Position numbers and translations under genes: made by a program. A model generated the notes under the pieces. The model did not search any database. It was not told the origin of the DNA and saw nothing but the letters and a program-made list of their open reading frames with translations. Positions 45,888-55,250 of a stretch of 64,000 bases of DNA are shown here, one piece after another (position 1 is the first letter of the stretch; each line of letters begins with the position of its first letter). Origin of the DNA: Candidatus Parepulonipiscium sp. PG-Nuni2H_MBin01 (lineage in GTDB: Bacteria > Bacillota > Clostridia > Lachnospirales > Cellulosilyticaceae); assembly GCA_001994995.1 (NCBI GenBank), contig MDJM01000064.1, forward strand, positions 25,232-89,231, written 5' to 3'.

Positions 45888-48254
45888 TTAGTCTCTTAGT
45901 GTAGCACCAAGACAACTTAAACCATTTAAAATTTTATTTAGAACTTTTTGTACTTCGTTGTCTGTAAGAGTCTTATCATCAGCTCTAAAAATTAATTTAT
46001 AAGCAACTGATTTATATCCTTCGTCTATTCTCTCTCCTGTATATACATCAAATAATTCTACGCCTACTAACAACCGTCCCCCTCTTTGTTTAATTATTTT
46101 TTCTATATCGCCTACTAAAACATCTGAACTAACTTTTATGGCTATATCTCTAGTGGATACCGGGAACTTAGGTAAAGGCATGTATACTTTATTTGGACTG
46201 CTACTATTTACTAAACTATCAAGGTCAAGTTCCATTACATAGACCTTAGTATCTATTGCATAGTTTTTGCTTACTTGCGGATGTACTTCTCCAAAAAAAC
46301 CTACATATTTACCATTTATAATTAGACTGGCACAACGACCCTTATGCATAAAGTCTATGTTTGTATTTCTAGTATATTCCACATTATCTATAGATAAATG
46401 ATTAACAAGTGCTTCTACTATACCTTTTATACTATAAAAATCAACATCTTTTCCATACATGCCCACAGTAACTTTTTCAACTTCATCTGGTAAACTACTA
46501 GTAGGGATGAATACCTTGCCTATTTCATATAATGCTACATCTAAATTTCTTCTATTATAATTTGTACTAAGAGCATTTAACATTCCATTTAATGTAGTTG
46601 TACGTAAAATACTAAAATCCTCTCCTAATGGATTAGAGATTTTAATGGCATTAGTATCTTCTATATTAAGTTTGTCAAATATTTTAGGACTATCTATAGT
46701 ATAGGTTAATGCTCCATATATGCCACACATTCTTAAACAATCTTTAATTTTATCTATACTAAGTTGTCTAGAACTTTTTCCACCTATAGTAGGGGTAGCA
46801 TTTTCAAGCGTAGCTGGTATTTTATCATATCCATATATCCTTGCTATTTCTTCAGCAAGATCTGCAGCAATAGTAATATCAGGCCTAAATGTAGGAATTG
46901 TGACCGTGTTCAAAAGCATATCGACCTCAAAACCTAACCTCATAAATATTTCTTCCATTTCAGATTTAAATAAATCAAGACCTAAAAATGCATTTATCCA
47001 ATCTACATCATAAGATATTGTTAAAGGTTCTCTTTTAAGAGGATAAACATCTATTGTTCCTTTTAATACATCTCCAGCACCAGTAATATTAATAAGTTGA
47101 GCAGCTCTTTCGATTGCATCTGTAATAGTATTAGGATCAAGCCCTTTAACGAATTTTTTTGAAGAGTCACTTAATATTCCTAATTTTTTTGAAGTTTGTC
47201 TTATACTATACCCATCAAAAGTTGCACATTCAAGTAATATAACCTTCGTCTCCTCTGTTACCTTACTGTACTCACCCCCCATAATTCCTGCAAGTGCAAT
47301 AGGAGAAGTTTTATCAGCTATTACCAACATAGTATCATCAAGTTCAATTTCATCGCCTAATAAAGTAACCATAGTTTCACCAGCATTAGCTTTTCTTACA
47401 TTAATTTGATGACCTTTTAGTTTATCATAATCAAAAGCATGCATTGGTTGTCCAAATTCTAATAGAATATAATTAGTAATATCAACTATATTATTAATAG
47501 GTCTAAGACCTACTGAGGTTAACCTATCTTGTAACCATTTTGGAGAAGGACCTACTTTAACATTTTTTATAATTTTAGCAGCATATCGTGGACATAATTC
47601 TGGTTCGATAATGTCAACAGTAGCCATAGAAGCCACATCTTCATCAATCTCTTTAAGCTCAATTTTAGGATAGTTAAATTTTAACTCAAAAGTTGCAGCA
47701 GCTTCTCTAGCTATGCCTAATATACTAAAACAGTCGGGTCTATTAGATGTGATTTCATATTCGACAACCTGCTCTCCAAGACCAAAATATGGTTTGACAC
47801 ACTCACCCAGTATTATAGGGGTATTAAAAATATAAACTCCGTCCTCAGGTGCACTTGGAATTTGAGACGGTGTAAAACCCAATTCTTGCACTGAACAAAA
47901 CATTCCTTGCGACTCTATTCCTCTAAGTTTGCCAGATTTGATTTTTAATCCATCTGCAAGTGTGGCACCATTTAAAGCAACTGGAACAACATCATTTAGT
48001 TGCACATTTTGTGCAGCAGTAACAATTTGTAGAACCTTGCCATTCCCTATATCAGTTTTCATAACTCTAAGTCTATCCGCATCTGGATGCTTAGTTACAT
48101 CTATTATTTTACCTGCTACAACATTGGTAATTTCTTTGCCTAACTCTTCTATTTTCTCAACCTTAGAACCTGATAAAGTCATACCATCTACAAACGCTTT
48201 TAAATCCATATCTATATCTACATACTGCTTAAGCCACGACATTGGTACATTCAT
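45888..48254 (-). CDS. pheT: phenylalanine-tRNA ligase, beta subunit
   Basis: PheT forms the alpha2-beta2 synthetase with PheS. The 788-residue protein has an N-terminal tRNA-binding OB domain (about 40-150), a B3/B4 editing region with GIMGG and the QPMHAFDYDKL motif, B5, and a C-terminal anticodon-binding FDX-ACB domain (about 695-788; FPVSTRDIAIKV). The start has AAAGGACA upstream. It lies 28 nt after pheS. The usual length is about 790-810 residues, so it is complete. Confidence 0.97.
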   Translation of the reverse strand: MNVPMSWLKQYVDIDMDLKAFVDGMTLSGSKVEKIEELGKEITNVVAGKIIDVTKHPDADRLRVMKTDIGNGKVLQIVTAAQNVQLNDVVPVALNGATLADGLKIKSGKLRGIESQGMFCSVQELGFTPSQIPSAPEDGVYIFNTPIILGECVKPYFGLGEQVVEYEITSNRPDCFSILGIAREAAATFELKFNYPKIELKEIDEDVASMATVDIIEPELCPRYAAKIIKNVKVGPSPKWLQDRLTSVGLRPINNIVDITNYILLEFGQPMHAFDYDKLKGHQINVRKANAGETMVTLLGDEIELDDTMLVIADKTSPIALAGIMGGEYSKVTEETKVILLECATFDGYSIRQTSKKLGILSDSSKKFVKGLDPNTITDAIERAAQLINITGAGDVLKGTIDVYPLKREPLTISYDVDWINAFLGLDLFKSEMEEIFMRLGFEVDMLLNTVTIPTFRPDITIAADLAEEIARIYGYDKIPATLENATPTIGGKSSRQLSIDKIKDCLRMCGIYGALTYTIDSPKIFDKLNIEDTNAIKISNPLGEDFSILRTTTLNGMLNALSTNYNRRNLDVALYEIGKVFIPTSSLPDEVEKVTVGMYGKDVDFYSIKGIVEALVNHLSIDNVEYTRNTNIDFMHKGRCASLIINGKYVGFFGEVHPQVSKNYAIDTKVYVMELDLDSLVNSSSPNKVYMPLPKFPVSTRDIAIKVSSDVLVGDIEKIIKQRGGRLLVGVELFDVYTGERIDEGYKSVAYKLIFRADDKTLTDNEVQKVLNKILNGLSCLGATLRD

Positions 48255-48282
48255 AATATTGTCCTTTCTATTATTAATTATC

Positions 48283-49302
48283 TTAAAACTGAGACAAAAA
48301 TCTTATATCATTTTCATAAAATAATCTTAAGTCATTGATATTATATTTAAGCATAGTAAGACGTTCTAATCCCATACCAAATGCAAATCCTTGATAAACA
48401 TTTGGATCAATTCCAGCCATTTCAAGAACTTTAGGATGAACCATTCCACAACCTAAAATTTCAATAAATCCTTCACCTTTGCAAACAGAACAACCTTCCC
48501 CTTGGCACATAACACACGTCACATCCACCTCAGCACTAGGTTCTGTAAATGGGAAATAGTGTGGTCTAAATTTAACTTCAACTTTATCGCCAAAAAACTG
48601 TTTTGCAAATTCTGCTAAAACTCCTTTTAAGTCTCCAAAGGTAATATCTTTATCTACTACCAATCCTTCTAACTGATGAAATACTGGTGAATGCGTAGCA
48701 TCAACCTCATCTGAGCGATATACTTTCCCAGGAGCAATCATTCTAATAGGTAATGGTTGATTCTCCATAGTATGAACCTGCACAGGTGAAGTTGCTGTAC
48801 GCAGAACTAGATCTTCCGTAATATAAAATGTATCTTGTTCATCTCGAGCTGGATGAGTGGGACCTAAATTTAATGCGTCAAAATTATAATATGCTGTTTC
48901 AACTTCTTTTCCTGATATAATTTCATATCCCATACCTATAAATATATCACAAAGCTGTTCAAGAGTTTGTTCTAATGGATGAAGTTTACCCTGAGCTACT
49001 GCCTTACCTGGCAGAGTAATATCAATTATTTCATCCAATAATTTTTTGTCTTCTTGTTTCTTTTCTAAAATAATTTTAGTGTGCTTAATTTTATCTTCGA
49101 TTAATTCTCTAGTTTCATTAGCTAATTGCCCAATTATAGGGCGCTGTTCTTTAGATAAATTCTTCATTTCACGCAAAAAAGTAGTAAGCTCACCTTTTTT
49201 ACCAGAATATTTAATTCTTAATTCTTCTAAAGCTTTTAAATCTTTTGCCTGCTCAATAGAATAGAGAGCAGAGCTTTTGATTGATTCCAATTTTTCCTTC
49301 AT
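48283..49302 (-). CDS. pheS: phenylalanine-tRNA ligase, alpha subunit
   Basis: The 339-residue catalytic subunit charges tRNA-Phe. An N-terminal coiled-coil (about 1-85) is followed by class II synthetase motifs: [38 protein letters not shown], the Cys-rich [14 protein letters not shown] insertion and [15 protein letters not shown] promoter (49342-49369) lies upstream. I see no T-box leader in the 108-nt gap, although pheST operons in Firmicutes often have one. Confidence 0.97.
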   Translation of the reverse strand: MKEKLESIKSSALYSIEQAKDLKALEELRIKYSGKKGELTTFLREMKNLSKEQRPIIGQLANETRELIEDKIKHTKIILEKKQEDKKLLDEIIDITLPGKAVAQGKLHPLEQTLEQLCDIFIGMGYEIISGKEVETAYYNFDALNLGPTHPARDEQDTFYITEDLVLRTATSPVQVHTMENQPLPIRMIAPGKVYRSDEVDATHSPVFHQLEGLVVDKDITFGDLKGVLAEFAKQFFGDKVEVKFRPHYFPFTEPSAEVDVTCVMCQGEGCSVCKGEGFIEILGCGMVHPKVLEMAGIDPNVYQGFAFGMGLERLTMLKYNINDLRLFYENDIRFLSQF

Positions 49303-49341
49303 AGTACACCTACCTAGTGCAAATTTTTCCTATTATTTTAT

Positions 49342-49369
49342 ATTTTACTATATACTACAAATCTGTCAA
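49342..49369 (-). promoter_or_regulatory. candidate promoter of pheST
   Basis: On the minus strand TTGACA (49364-49369), a 16-nt spacer and TAAAAT (49342-49347) fit a SigA promoter. The leader would be about 35 nt, too short for a T-box. Confidence 0.6.
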
Positions 49370-49410
49370 GTGCTAGTCTTTAATAATGATAAAATATAAA
49401 AATTCCCTAT

Positions 49411-49920
49411 TTATAAAGCCATCAAATGTAATATATCCCTATATAAATCCGAAGCATTATTTTTCCATTTATCACATAGTTGGGCTGCTTGGTGTTTAGT
49501 AGTTACATTAATATTAAGTTCGATTAAAGAAATATCATTTTCTGTTATTTTACAATATACAATATATTCATATTTTTTATTCGGGATATATTGTGCAGTA
49601 ATATCAAGTTCATTTTTTAGTGAACGCCAGTTGGCATATATAAAATCATCAATTTCAGATCGAATACTACACGGAATACGTGATACGAAGAAGTCTAAAG
49701 TTTGTTTACCAGATTCTGATATACAAAAATATGATGAGTTATTCTCTTTATGCTTCTCAATTAATTGAGATTCAAAAAGCTGGTTTAAGTACTGTTGTAT
49801 AGAAAAATAATCTGTATAACCCTTTTCTAATATAATTTGAGTAAGTTGAGAAAGGGTTAAAGGTAATTTTATTTCTGATAACAAATAAAGTACAATGAGT
49901 TTATTTACGGTAAAATCCAT
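49411..49920 (-). CDS. DUF4364 family protein
   Basis: The 169-residue protein starts MDFTVNKLIVLYLLSE, with AGGAGGAG upstream; an open frame extends six codons further. The N-terminal half looks like a winged helix (LTLSQLTQIILEKGYTDYFS, LNQLFESQLIEK, FCISESGKQTLDFF), matching the DUF4364 family of Clostridia. The C-terminal ~70 residues are strand-rich. It may be a small transcription regulator, but no target is known. It stands alone upstream of pheST on the same strand. Confidence 0.8.
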   Translation of the reverse strand: MDFTVNKLIVLYLLSEIKLPLTLSQLTQIILEKGYTDYFSIQQYLNQLFESQLIEKHKENNSSYFCISESGKQTLDFFVSRIPCSIRSEIDDFIYANWRSLKNELDITAQYIPNKKYEYIVYCKITENDISLIELNINVTTKHQAAQLCDKWKNNASDLYRDILHLMAL

Positions 49921-50100
49921 ATTACTCCTCCTAAACAAAAATGTGATAGACCCGCTAAATACCCTTAGTGTACTTAGATTATATCCAATTTTTTGTTAAA
50001 ATATACCAAAGCAAAAATTAATTTTAAATTTCTATATTAAATGTGTAAAATCTACTATTAGACATATACCCCTGCTTTAGATTATAATAGAAGTAAGAAA

Positions 50101-50123
50101 AAAACAGGCGTAATACCTGTTTT
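50101..50123 (-). terminator. terminator of the small unknown gene at 50122-50556
   Basis: AAAACAGG and CCTGTTTT pair around a 7-nt loop, with a long A-run to the left that reads as a U-tract on the minus strand. It overlaps the stop codon of the gene. Confidence 0.8.
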
Positions 50124-50556
50124 AATTTAGTGCAATAGCTGATTCTTCTTTGTGTAAGCGAATTTCTTCGCAAGTGTTTAACACATGTTCCCATTGCTCG
50201 GAAGTAGTGAGGGTACGACTAAGTTCTATAAAATCTTGTCTTAATTTTTTAGTATATTTTACTTTTATGGCTTGTGACTCTGCTTGTGTGATACATTGTG
50301 ACATTGCCATTAAAAACTCAGAAGCACGCTCCGCATGAACAAATGGGAGATAAGGTTGTAGTATATCAAGTTTTTGATTTAATAGTTCAAATTGTTTTTT
50401 AAATGGGTTATTATCTACGTTCTCTATATATGCAAAAAAAGCTTCTTGGTTAATAAATCTTATATTTTTTAATGATGAAAAGTCGAAGTTACTAAGTATA
50501 TCTCTAAATTCCATTAAGGTGTTGTTTAATTTGTCATGTGAGATTAGTTTTGCCAT
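50122..50556 (-). CDS. small helical protein of unknown function
   Basis: The 144-residue protein is predicted soluble and mostly helical, with no signal peptide, membrane segment or known motif. It starts MAKLISHDKLNNTLMEF, contains a Phe/Asn-rich middle and ends HKEESAIALN. The ribosome binding site is AAGGGGG, 9 nt ahead of ATG, and a clean terminator follows, so it looks like a real expressed gene. It is divergent from phoB with a 107-nt gap. I do not recognise the family, and a role in phosphate control is not shown by sequence. Confidence 0.7.
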   Translation of the reverse strand: MAKLISHDKLNNTLMEFRDILSNFDFSSLKNIRFINQEAFFAYIENVDNNPFKKQFELLNQKLDILQPYLPFVHAERASEFLMAMSQCITQAESQAIKVKYTKKLRQDFIELSRTLTTSEQWEHVLNTCEEIRLHKEESAIALN

Positions 50557-50595
50557 GTTAAATTTCCCCCTTAGAAAAGTTATTTTGTAAGGTTA

Positions 50596-50625
50596 TTGTG
50601 TCCAAAAAACTACAAAAGTTATAAT
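50596..50625 (+). promoter_or_regulatory. candidate promoter of phoB-phoR
   Basis: TTGTGT (50596-50601), an 18-nt spacer and TATAAT (50620-50625) lie 38 nt ahead of the phoB ATG. The -10 is consensus, the -35 is moderate. Confidence 0.6.
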
Positions 50626-50663
50626 GTAAAATTTGTTTATTGAAAAAAAAGGAGATGTTTATT

Positions 50664-51362
50664 ATGAAGTATAATGTTTTGGCGATAGATGATGAGATAC
50701 ATATCCTCGAATTGTTAAAATATAACTTGGAGGCAACCGGATTCTGTGTACACTGTGCACAAACTGTAACTGATGGTATGAGAGGCCTTGAGGAAAATGA
50801 AATTGATATAATTTTGCTTGATGTAATGCTTCCTGATATGGATGGGGTTACTGCTCTTAAAAATTTAAAGCAATCGCCATATAAAGAGATACCTGTAATA
50901 ATGGTTACTGCTAAAGTTGATGAAATTGATAAAATTATTGGTCTTGAACTTGGGGCAGATGATTATATTTGTAAACCTTTTAGTGTTAGAGAGTTAATTG
51001 CTAGAGTTAAAGTTATGACTAGGAGGTATAAAAAAGAAGATCTTATTAAAGAAGTTTCTAATGAAATCATTCAATTTAGAGGCCTCCAAATGGATTTAAT
51101 TAGTCATAGCGTTAGTATTAATAATGAGTTTATTGAATTTAGCTTAAAGGAATTTGAATTACTTAAAATTTTACTTGAAAACAGAGGTCGTGTGTTTACA
51201 AGAGAAACTTTATTAGATAGAGTATGGGGCTATGATTATCAAGGTGAAACCCGTACTGTAGATGTTCATATTAGATACTTACGAGGAAAATTGGAAGACT
51301 ATAAAATTGATAATTGGATTGAAACTGTAAGAGGTGTTGGGTACAGGTTTATAAAAGATTAA
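50664..51362 (+). CDS. phoB: phosphate-type response regulator
   Basis: The 232-residue OmpR-family regulator starts MKYNVLAIDDE. ATG 50664 is chosen because AAAAGGAG is 8 nt upstream; earlier starts overlap it. The receiver has Asp9/Asp10, phosphoacceptor Asp53 (LLDVMLPDMDG) and Lys in YICKPF. The winged helix ends VRGVGYRFIKD. It is paired with a PhoR-type kinase 43 nt downstream and lies 3 kb before pstSCAB-phoU, whose promoter has Pho-box-like repeats. The phosphate assignment rests on that context as well as on the family. The symbol may be given as phoP in Bacillus usage. Confidence 0.88.
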   Translation: MKYNVLAIDDEIHILELLKYNLEATGFCVHCAQTVTDGMRGLEENEIDIILLDVMLPDMDGVTALKNLKQSPYKEIPVIMVTAKVDEIDKIIGLELGADDYICKPFSVRELIARVKVMTRRYKKEDLIKEVSNEIIQFRGLQMDLISHSVSINNEFIEFSLKEFELLKILLENRGRVFTRETLLDRVWGYDYQGETRTVDVHIRYLRGKLEDYKIDNWIETVRGVGYRFIKD

Positions 51363-51405
51363 GTTATAACTAAATTGAGCGACTTTGTAGTGGAGGAGCA
51401 TAAGT

Positions 51406-52776
51406 GTGAATAAAAAAATATTTGTACCGTTAATAATTGTGATAAGCCTTATATCTGGCTTGATATTTTTAGATACATTAAACTATTTATGGTTTATAGG
51501 CAAAAGTCCTTTTGTTTCCTTAAATGGAGAGTTACCGTATTTTTACAGAGCAATATTGCTATTTGGATGTGAGTTGTGGCTTATTTATGGGGTTACTAAA
51601 TTGTTTGTATCTAGGATACAAACTCCCATAAAGCGCTTAACTCAGTATGTTATTAATCTTGAGCATGGTATTGAACAGGAACTTTTCCAATGTTATGATT
51701 TTGAAGAATATCAGGCATTAATCGTTGCTATTGATAATATGGCTCATACTTATCATAAAACTAACCGTAAGTTAAATTATGAAAAACGTAAAGCAGAATT
51801 TATTTTAGGCTATTTAGAACAAGGCATAATAATGTTAAACGATGTAGGTGTAGTTGTGGAAACTAATGATTATACTAATGATACTTTAAAATTAGGGATT
51901 TGGTCTGGTAAACATATTACCGAAGTATTGCAGTATGTTCAATGTCGTAAAATGGTTGAGCAAGCAGTGCTATCCCATGAGCCAGTCCATTGTGAAGTAA
52001 CGCATGATGAAACAGTATTATATTTTGATATGAAAGCTTTATCAAAAAGTAGAAAATACGGATATATGATTTCTGTAAGAGATATAACACAAATACGCCA
52101 ATTTGATGAAATGCGTTATCAGTTTGTAAGTAATGTAACTCATGAATTAAAAACCCCACTTACTAGTATTAAAGGATTTGTAGAAACTTTACAAATGGGT
52201 GCCATTAATCAGCCTGATGTTGCTGCTAGATTTTTAGAAATTATAGAAATAGAAGCAGATAGACTATATACGTTAATTAATGATATTTTGTTATTGTCAG
52301 ATATCGAGCAGACTCAATTAACCGTTGGTTTAGAAGCATTTAACCTACGTAGGTTAGTATATGAAGTAATAGAATTGTTATCATCTCAAGCTTCGCAGAA
52401 ATTATTAAAAATTAACTATAGACTAGAGGATGTTACTTATAAAGGGGATCAAAATCACTTTAAACAAATTTGTATTAACTTGCTTAGTAATGCAATTAGA
52501 TATACTGAAGAGGGGAGAATTAATGTTTCTCTTAGACAAGATGAAAGTAATATATTTATTATTTTTCAAGATACTGGGGTTGGTATAGCCCCAGCCCATA
52601 CTGATAGAATATTTGAAAGGTTTTATAGGGTAGATAAAAGTCGTTCAAGACAAAGTGGGGGAACTGGATTAGGTCTATCGATTGTTAAACACCTCATACA
52701 ACTATATGATGGAGAAATTTTTGTAGATAGCAAGTTAGGTAAAGGTACTATATTTACGGTTAAATTCAAAAGGTGA
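51406..52776 (+). CDS. phoR: phosphate-type sensor histidine kinase
   Basis: The 456-residue protein has membrane segments at about 6-26 and 46-66, a short loop between them, a HAMP-like/linker region (about 67-125), a PAS domain (about 128-230) and the kinase core. The H box is NVTHELKTPLTSIKG (His246), the N box INLLSNAIRYTEEG, and the G boxes DTGVGIAP and GGTGLGLSIVKH. The small outer loop is typical of PhoR, which senses through the Pst transporter and PhoU rather than directly. The GTG start follows TGGAGGAG. A weak terminator separates it from the converging methyltransferase gene. Confidence 0.9.
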   Translation: MNKKIFVPLIIVISLISGLIFLDTLNYLWFIGKSPFVSLNGELPYFYRAILLFGCELWLIYGVTKLFVSRIQTPIKRLTQYVINLEHGIEQELFQCYDFEEYQALIVAIDNMAHTYHKTNRKLNYEKRKAEFILGYLEQGIIMLNDVGVVVETNDYTNDTLKLGIWSGKHITEVLQYVQCRKMVEQAVLSHEPVHCEVTHDETVLYFDMKALSKSRKYGYMISVRDITQIRQFDEMRYQFVSNVTHELKTPLTSIKGFVETLQMGAINQPDVAARFLEIIEIEADRLYTLINDILLLSDIEQTQLTVGLEAFNLRRLVYEVIELLSSQASQKLLKINYRLEDVTYKGDQNHFKQICINLLSNAIRYTEEGRINVSLRQDESNIFIIFQDTGVGIAPAHTDRIFERFYRVDKSRSRQSGGTGLGLSIVKHLIQLYDGEIFVDSKLGKGTIFTVKFKR

Positions 52777-52792
52777 TAAATTTAACCGTGTT

Positions 52793-52829
52793 ATAGATAG
52801 TTTTTTTATATGATTAAGAAACTACCTAT
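52793..52829. terminator. candidate bidirectional terminator between phoR and the methyltransferase gene
   Basis: ATAGATAGTTT and AAACTACCTAT pair with one mismatch, and a run of seven T lies in the loop start. It fits the convergent gene arrangement but the stem is AT-rich and imperfect. Confidence 0.45.
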
Positions 52830-53998
52830 ACTATTTCTACAGGCTTAAAATTCTCTCCATCTTTTGGAGGGCGTGGTCCATAGTGTTGATAGAATCTAAC
52901 AGGAATGCGTCCATTAAAAAGTTTTCGAGTTTTGTTAGCTTTTTTTCCAAAATCTTGCTCAAACGTATTAACAGCAGTAATAGTATAACAAGACCAAGTA
53001 GGATTGCTGTCTAAAAGTTTACGCAAATCTCGATGAAGTTTTTCTACTTGAGGTAATTCACTAATGCGTTCTGAATAAGGAGGGTTACAAATTACAATTC
53101 CAAAATCTCCATGAGGAAGAGAAGTTGTATGAAGGGGCTTAGCAAAAAATGTTATATATTCACTTACTCCTGCAGCTTCAGCATTTCTTTTAGCACTCAA
53201 AATTATATTTCTATTAATGTCAGAGGCGTATATAATTGGATTTCCTTTTTGATAAATCATCTCTCTAGCTTCTTCCCTAAGATCTTCCCATAAACTTAAA
53301 GGAATTTGCGGCCATCTACAAGAAGCAAATGAACGATAGAGACCTGGTGCTATGTTTTTTGCGATTAATGCTGCTTCAATTGCAAAAGTTCCTGACCCGC
53401 AACAAGGGTCATAAAAGATTCTTCCTTTTTTCCAATAACTAATTTGTATAAGAGCAGCTGCCAAGGTTTCTTTTATAGGAGCTTCAGTTTGTGCTACTCT
53501 ATATCCTCTTTTATGAAGTCCTTCTGAACCAGTAGTGTCAATGGTAAGAGTAGCAATATTTTTTAAAATTGATACCTCCACTGTATATCTAGGGCCTGTT
53601 TCTTCAAACCACTCAACATCATGTACTGTTTGAAGTCGTTTTACAATTGCCTTTTTTACAATAGCTTGACAATCAGAAATACTAAATAAATCTGATTTTA
53701 CTGACTTGCCATTTACAGTAAATTTGGCATCTTTAGTAATCCAATTTTCCCAGGGTAAATTTGTAACATTATCAAACAAATCAGAAAAGGTTACAGTTTT
53801 AAATTGGCCCATTTTTATAAAAACTCTATCTGCACTTCTAAGCCATAAATTAGATAGTACTATAGCTTCCACATCTCCTATATATGTTATCTTTCCATCG
53901 TTTACTTCTATAATATCATACCCTAAATCCTCAATTTCTCGTTTCACTACTGATTCTATCCCAAATGTAGTAGTAGCAATAAGTTCAAATGTTTTCAT
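52826..53998 (-). CDS. class I SAM-dependent RNA methyltransferase, RlmL/YpsC type
   Basis: The 390-residue protein has an N-terminal ferredoxin-like/THUMP region (about 1-155) and a C-terminal Rossmann methyltransferase domain. YDPCCGSGTFAIEAALIA is the SAM-binding motif and VICNPPYSERI carries the NPPY motif of N2-guanine or N6-adenine methyltransferases. It matches the UPF0020 family, which modifies 23S rRNA (m2G2445 in E. coli RlmL). It lacks the second methyltransferase domain of E. coli RlmKL, as in Firmicutes. It sits, in the opposite orientation, between phoBR and pst, with no obvious link to phosphate. Confidence 0.92.
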   Translation of the reverse strand: MKTFELIATTTFGIESVVKREIEDLGYDIIEVNDGKITYIGDVEAIVLSNLWLRSADRVFIKMGQFKTVTFSDLFDNVTNLPWENWITKDAKFTVNGKSVKSDLFSISDCQAIVKKAIVKRLQTVHDVEWFEETGPRYTVEVSILKNIATLTIDTTGSEGLHKRGYRVAQTEAPIKETLAAALIQISYWKKGRIFYDPCCGSGTFAIEAALIAKNIAPGLYRSFASCRWPQIPLSLWEDLREEAREMIYQKGNPIIYASDINRNIILSAKRNAEAAGVSEYITFFAKPLHTTSLPHGDFGIVICNPPYSERISELPQVEKLHRDLRKLLDSNPTWSCYTITAVNTFEQDFGKKANKTRKLFNGRIPVRFYQHYGPRPPKDGENFKPVEIV

Positions 53999-54128
53999 TA
54001 TATTTCCTTTCCAAATTTACAAGAACACCTATACTAAATTAATAGGAGTATTGTACTATAATATAGTAGCGATGTATACCCTCAACTAAAAATAAATAAA
54101 TTGGGCATATTTAATATTTAACGTGAAT

Positions 54129-54161
54129 TTAACATTTCTCAAACATTTTACAAACATTTTA
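54129..54161 (+). promoter_or_regulatory. Pho-box-like triple direct repeat upstream of pstS
   Basis: Three consecutive 11-bp units read TTAACATTTCT, CAAACATTTTA and CAAACATTTTA; the last two are identical. PhoB/PhoP dimers bind tandem 11-bp repeats containing TTAACA-like or TGTCA-like half-sites. The element is 105 nt ahead of the pstS ATG, a typical position for an activated promoter with a weak -35. phoB and phoR lie just upstream. A precise -10 could not be fixed. Confidence 0.75.
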
Positions 54162-54265
54162 ATAGTACGATTAAATAGTAATTAAAATTTCTCAATATTA
54201 GAGGGATACATAAAAAAGAGGAATTAAAAATTTTCTATAAATACTAAATAAAGGAGAATGAAATA

Positions 54266-55228
54266 ATGAAACGTAAATTTTTATCAACTTTAGCATTGTT
54301 AATGTCAAGTAGTGTACTTTTAATAGGTTGTTCATCAAATGACACTAGTACTCCAGCAACCGAAAATGCAGGTGCAACTTCAACCCCTTCAAATACTGTA
54401 GATTCAGCTTCATCTGATAGCGACTCGGCTGAGACTGACGCTCCAACCTCGGATACAACTGGAAATGGAGTAAGTGGTAAAGTTAGTATTGCTGGTTCAA
54501 CTACCGTAGCTTCTCCAATGGAAGCAATTCAAGAAGCATTTAAAGAAGTAGAACCTAATATAACCTTAGAAATCCAAGCAGTTGGCTCATCAGCGGGTAT
54601 AAAAGCTGCAGCAGATGGTACAGCTGAAATTGGTATGGCTTCAAGAGAAGTTAAAGATTCTGAAAGAGCAGAATATGGTTTAAATGAAATAGTAATTGCT
54701 AAGGATGCTATAGCAGTAGTTGTACATCCAGACAATCCTATAACAGATTTGACTATAGATCAAGTTAAAGACTTGTTTGAAGGTACAATAAAAAATTGGA
54801 GCGAAATTGGTGGAGCTGACCAAGATGTTATCGTAATTTGTCGTGAAGATGGTTCAGGTACACGTTCAGCGTTTGAAGAAATTATTGGATTAGAGATGGA
54901 TATAAATGGCGTAACAGTATCAAGTGTATCTCCAATGGCTATTATCCAAGAAGGTACTGGTGCAGTTAAAGCTACTACAGCTGCACAAGAAGGTGGTATT
55001 GGGTTTGTGTCATTAGGATATATTGATAATACTATTTCAGCAGTAACAATATCAGGTGTTGCACCAACAGTTGAAGATACCCTTTCAGGAGCCTATCCAA
55101 TTTCTAGACCGCTTTTACTTGTAACTCAAGATGATCTTAGTGCACAAGCACAAGCATTAGTTGATTATATTTTAGGCTCAGATGGTCAGGCAGTATTAGA
55201 GAGTCATAATTATGTTCCTGTAGGATAA
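54266..55228 (+). CDS. pstS: phosphate-binding lipoprotein
   Basis: The 320-residue protein has a lipoprotein signal with lipobox LLIGC (Cys22), a Ser/Thr/Asp-rich linker (about 23-70), then the phosphate-binding domain. Typical segments are VSIAGSTTVASPMEAI, QAVGSSAGIKAAADGTAEIG and the phosphate-site motif REDGSGTRSAFEE. It delivers phosphate to the PstC-PstA channel. The ribosome binding site is AAAGGAG. It is the first gene of pstSCAB-phoU, under the Pho-box-like repeats. Confidence 0.95.
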   Translation: MKRKFLSTLALLMSSSVLLIGCSSNDTSTPATENAGATSTPSNTVDSASSDSDSAETDAPTSDTTGNGVSGKVSIAGSTTVASPMEAIQEAFKEVEPNITLEIQAVGSSAGIKAAADGTAEIGMASREVKDSERAEYGLNEIVIAKDAIAVVVHPDNPITDLTIDQVKDLFEGTIKNWSEIGGADQDVIVICREDGSGTRSAFEEIIGLEMDINGVTVSSVSPMAIIQEGTGAVKATTAAQEGGIGFVSLGYIDNTISAVTISGVAPTVEDTLSGAYPISRPLLLVTQDDLSAQAQALVDYILGSDGQAVLESHNYVPVG

Positions 55229-55250
55229 TAACACAAAAGGGTGGTTTGTA

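Noticed and set aside
49303..49410. T-box leader for pheST
   Set aside because: The gap is only 108 nt, lacks the T-box consensus and has a promoter close to the gene.
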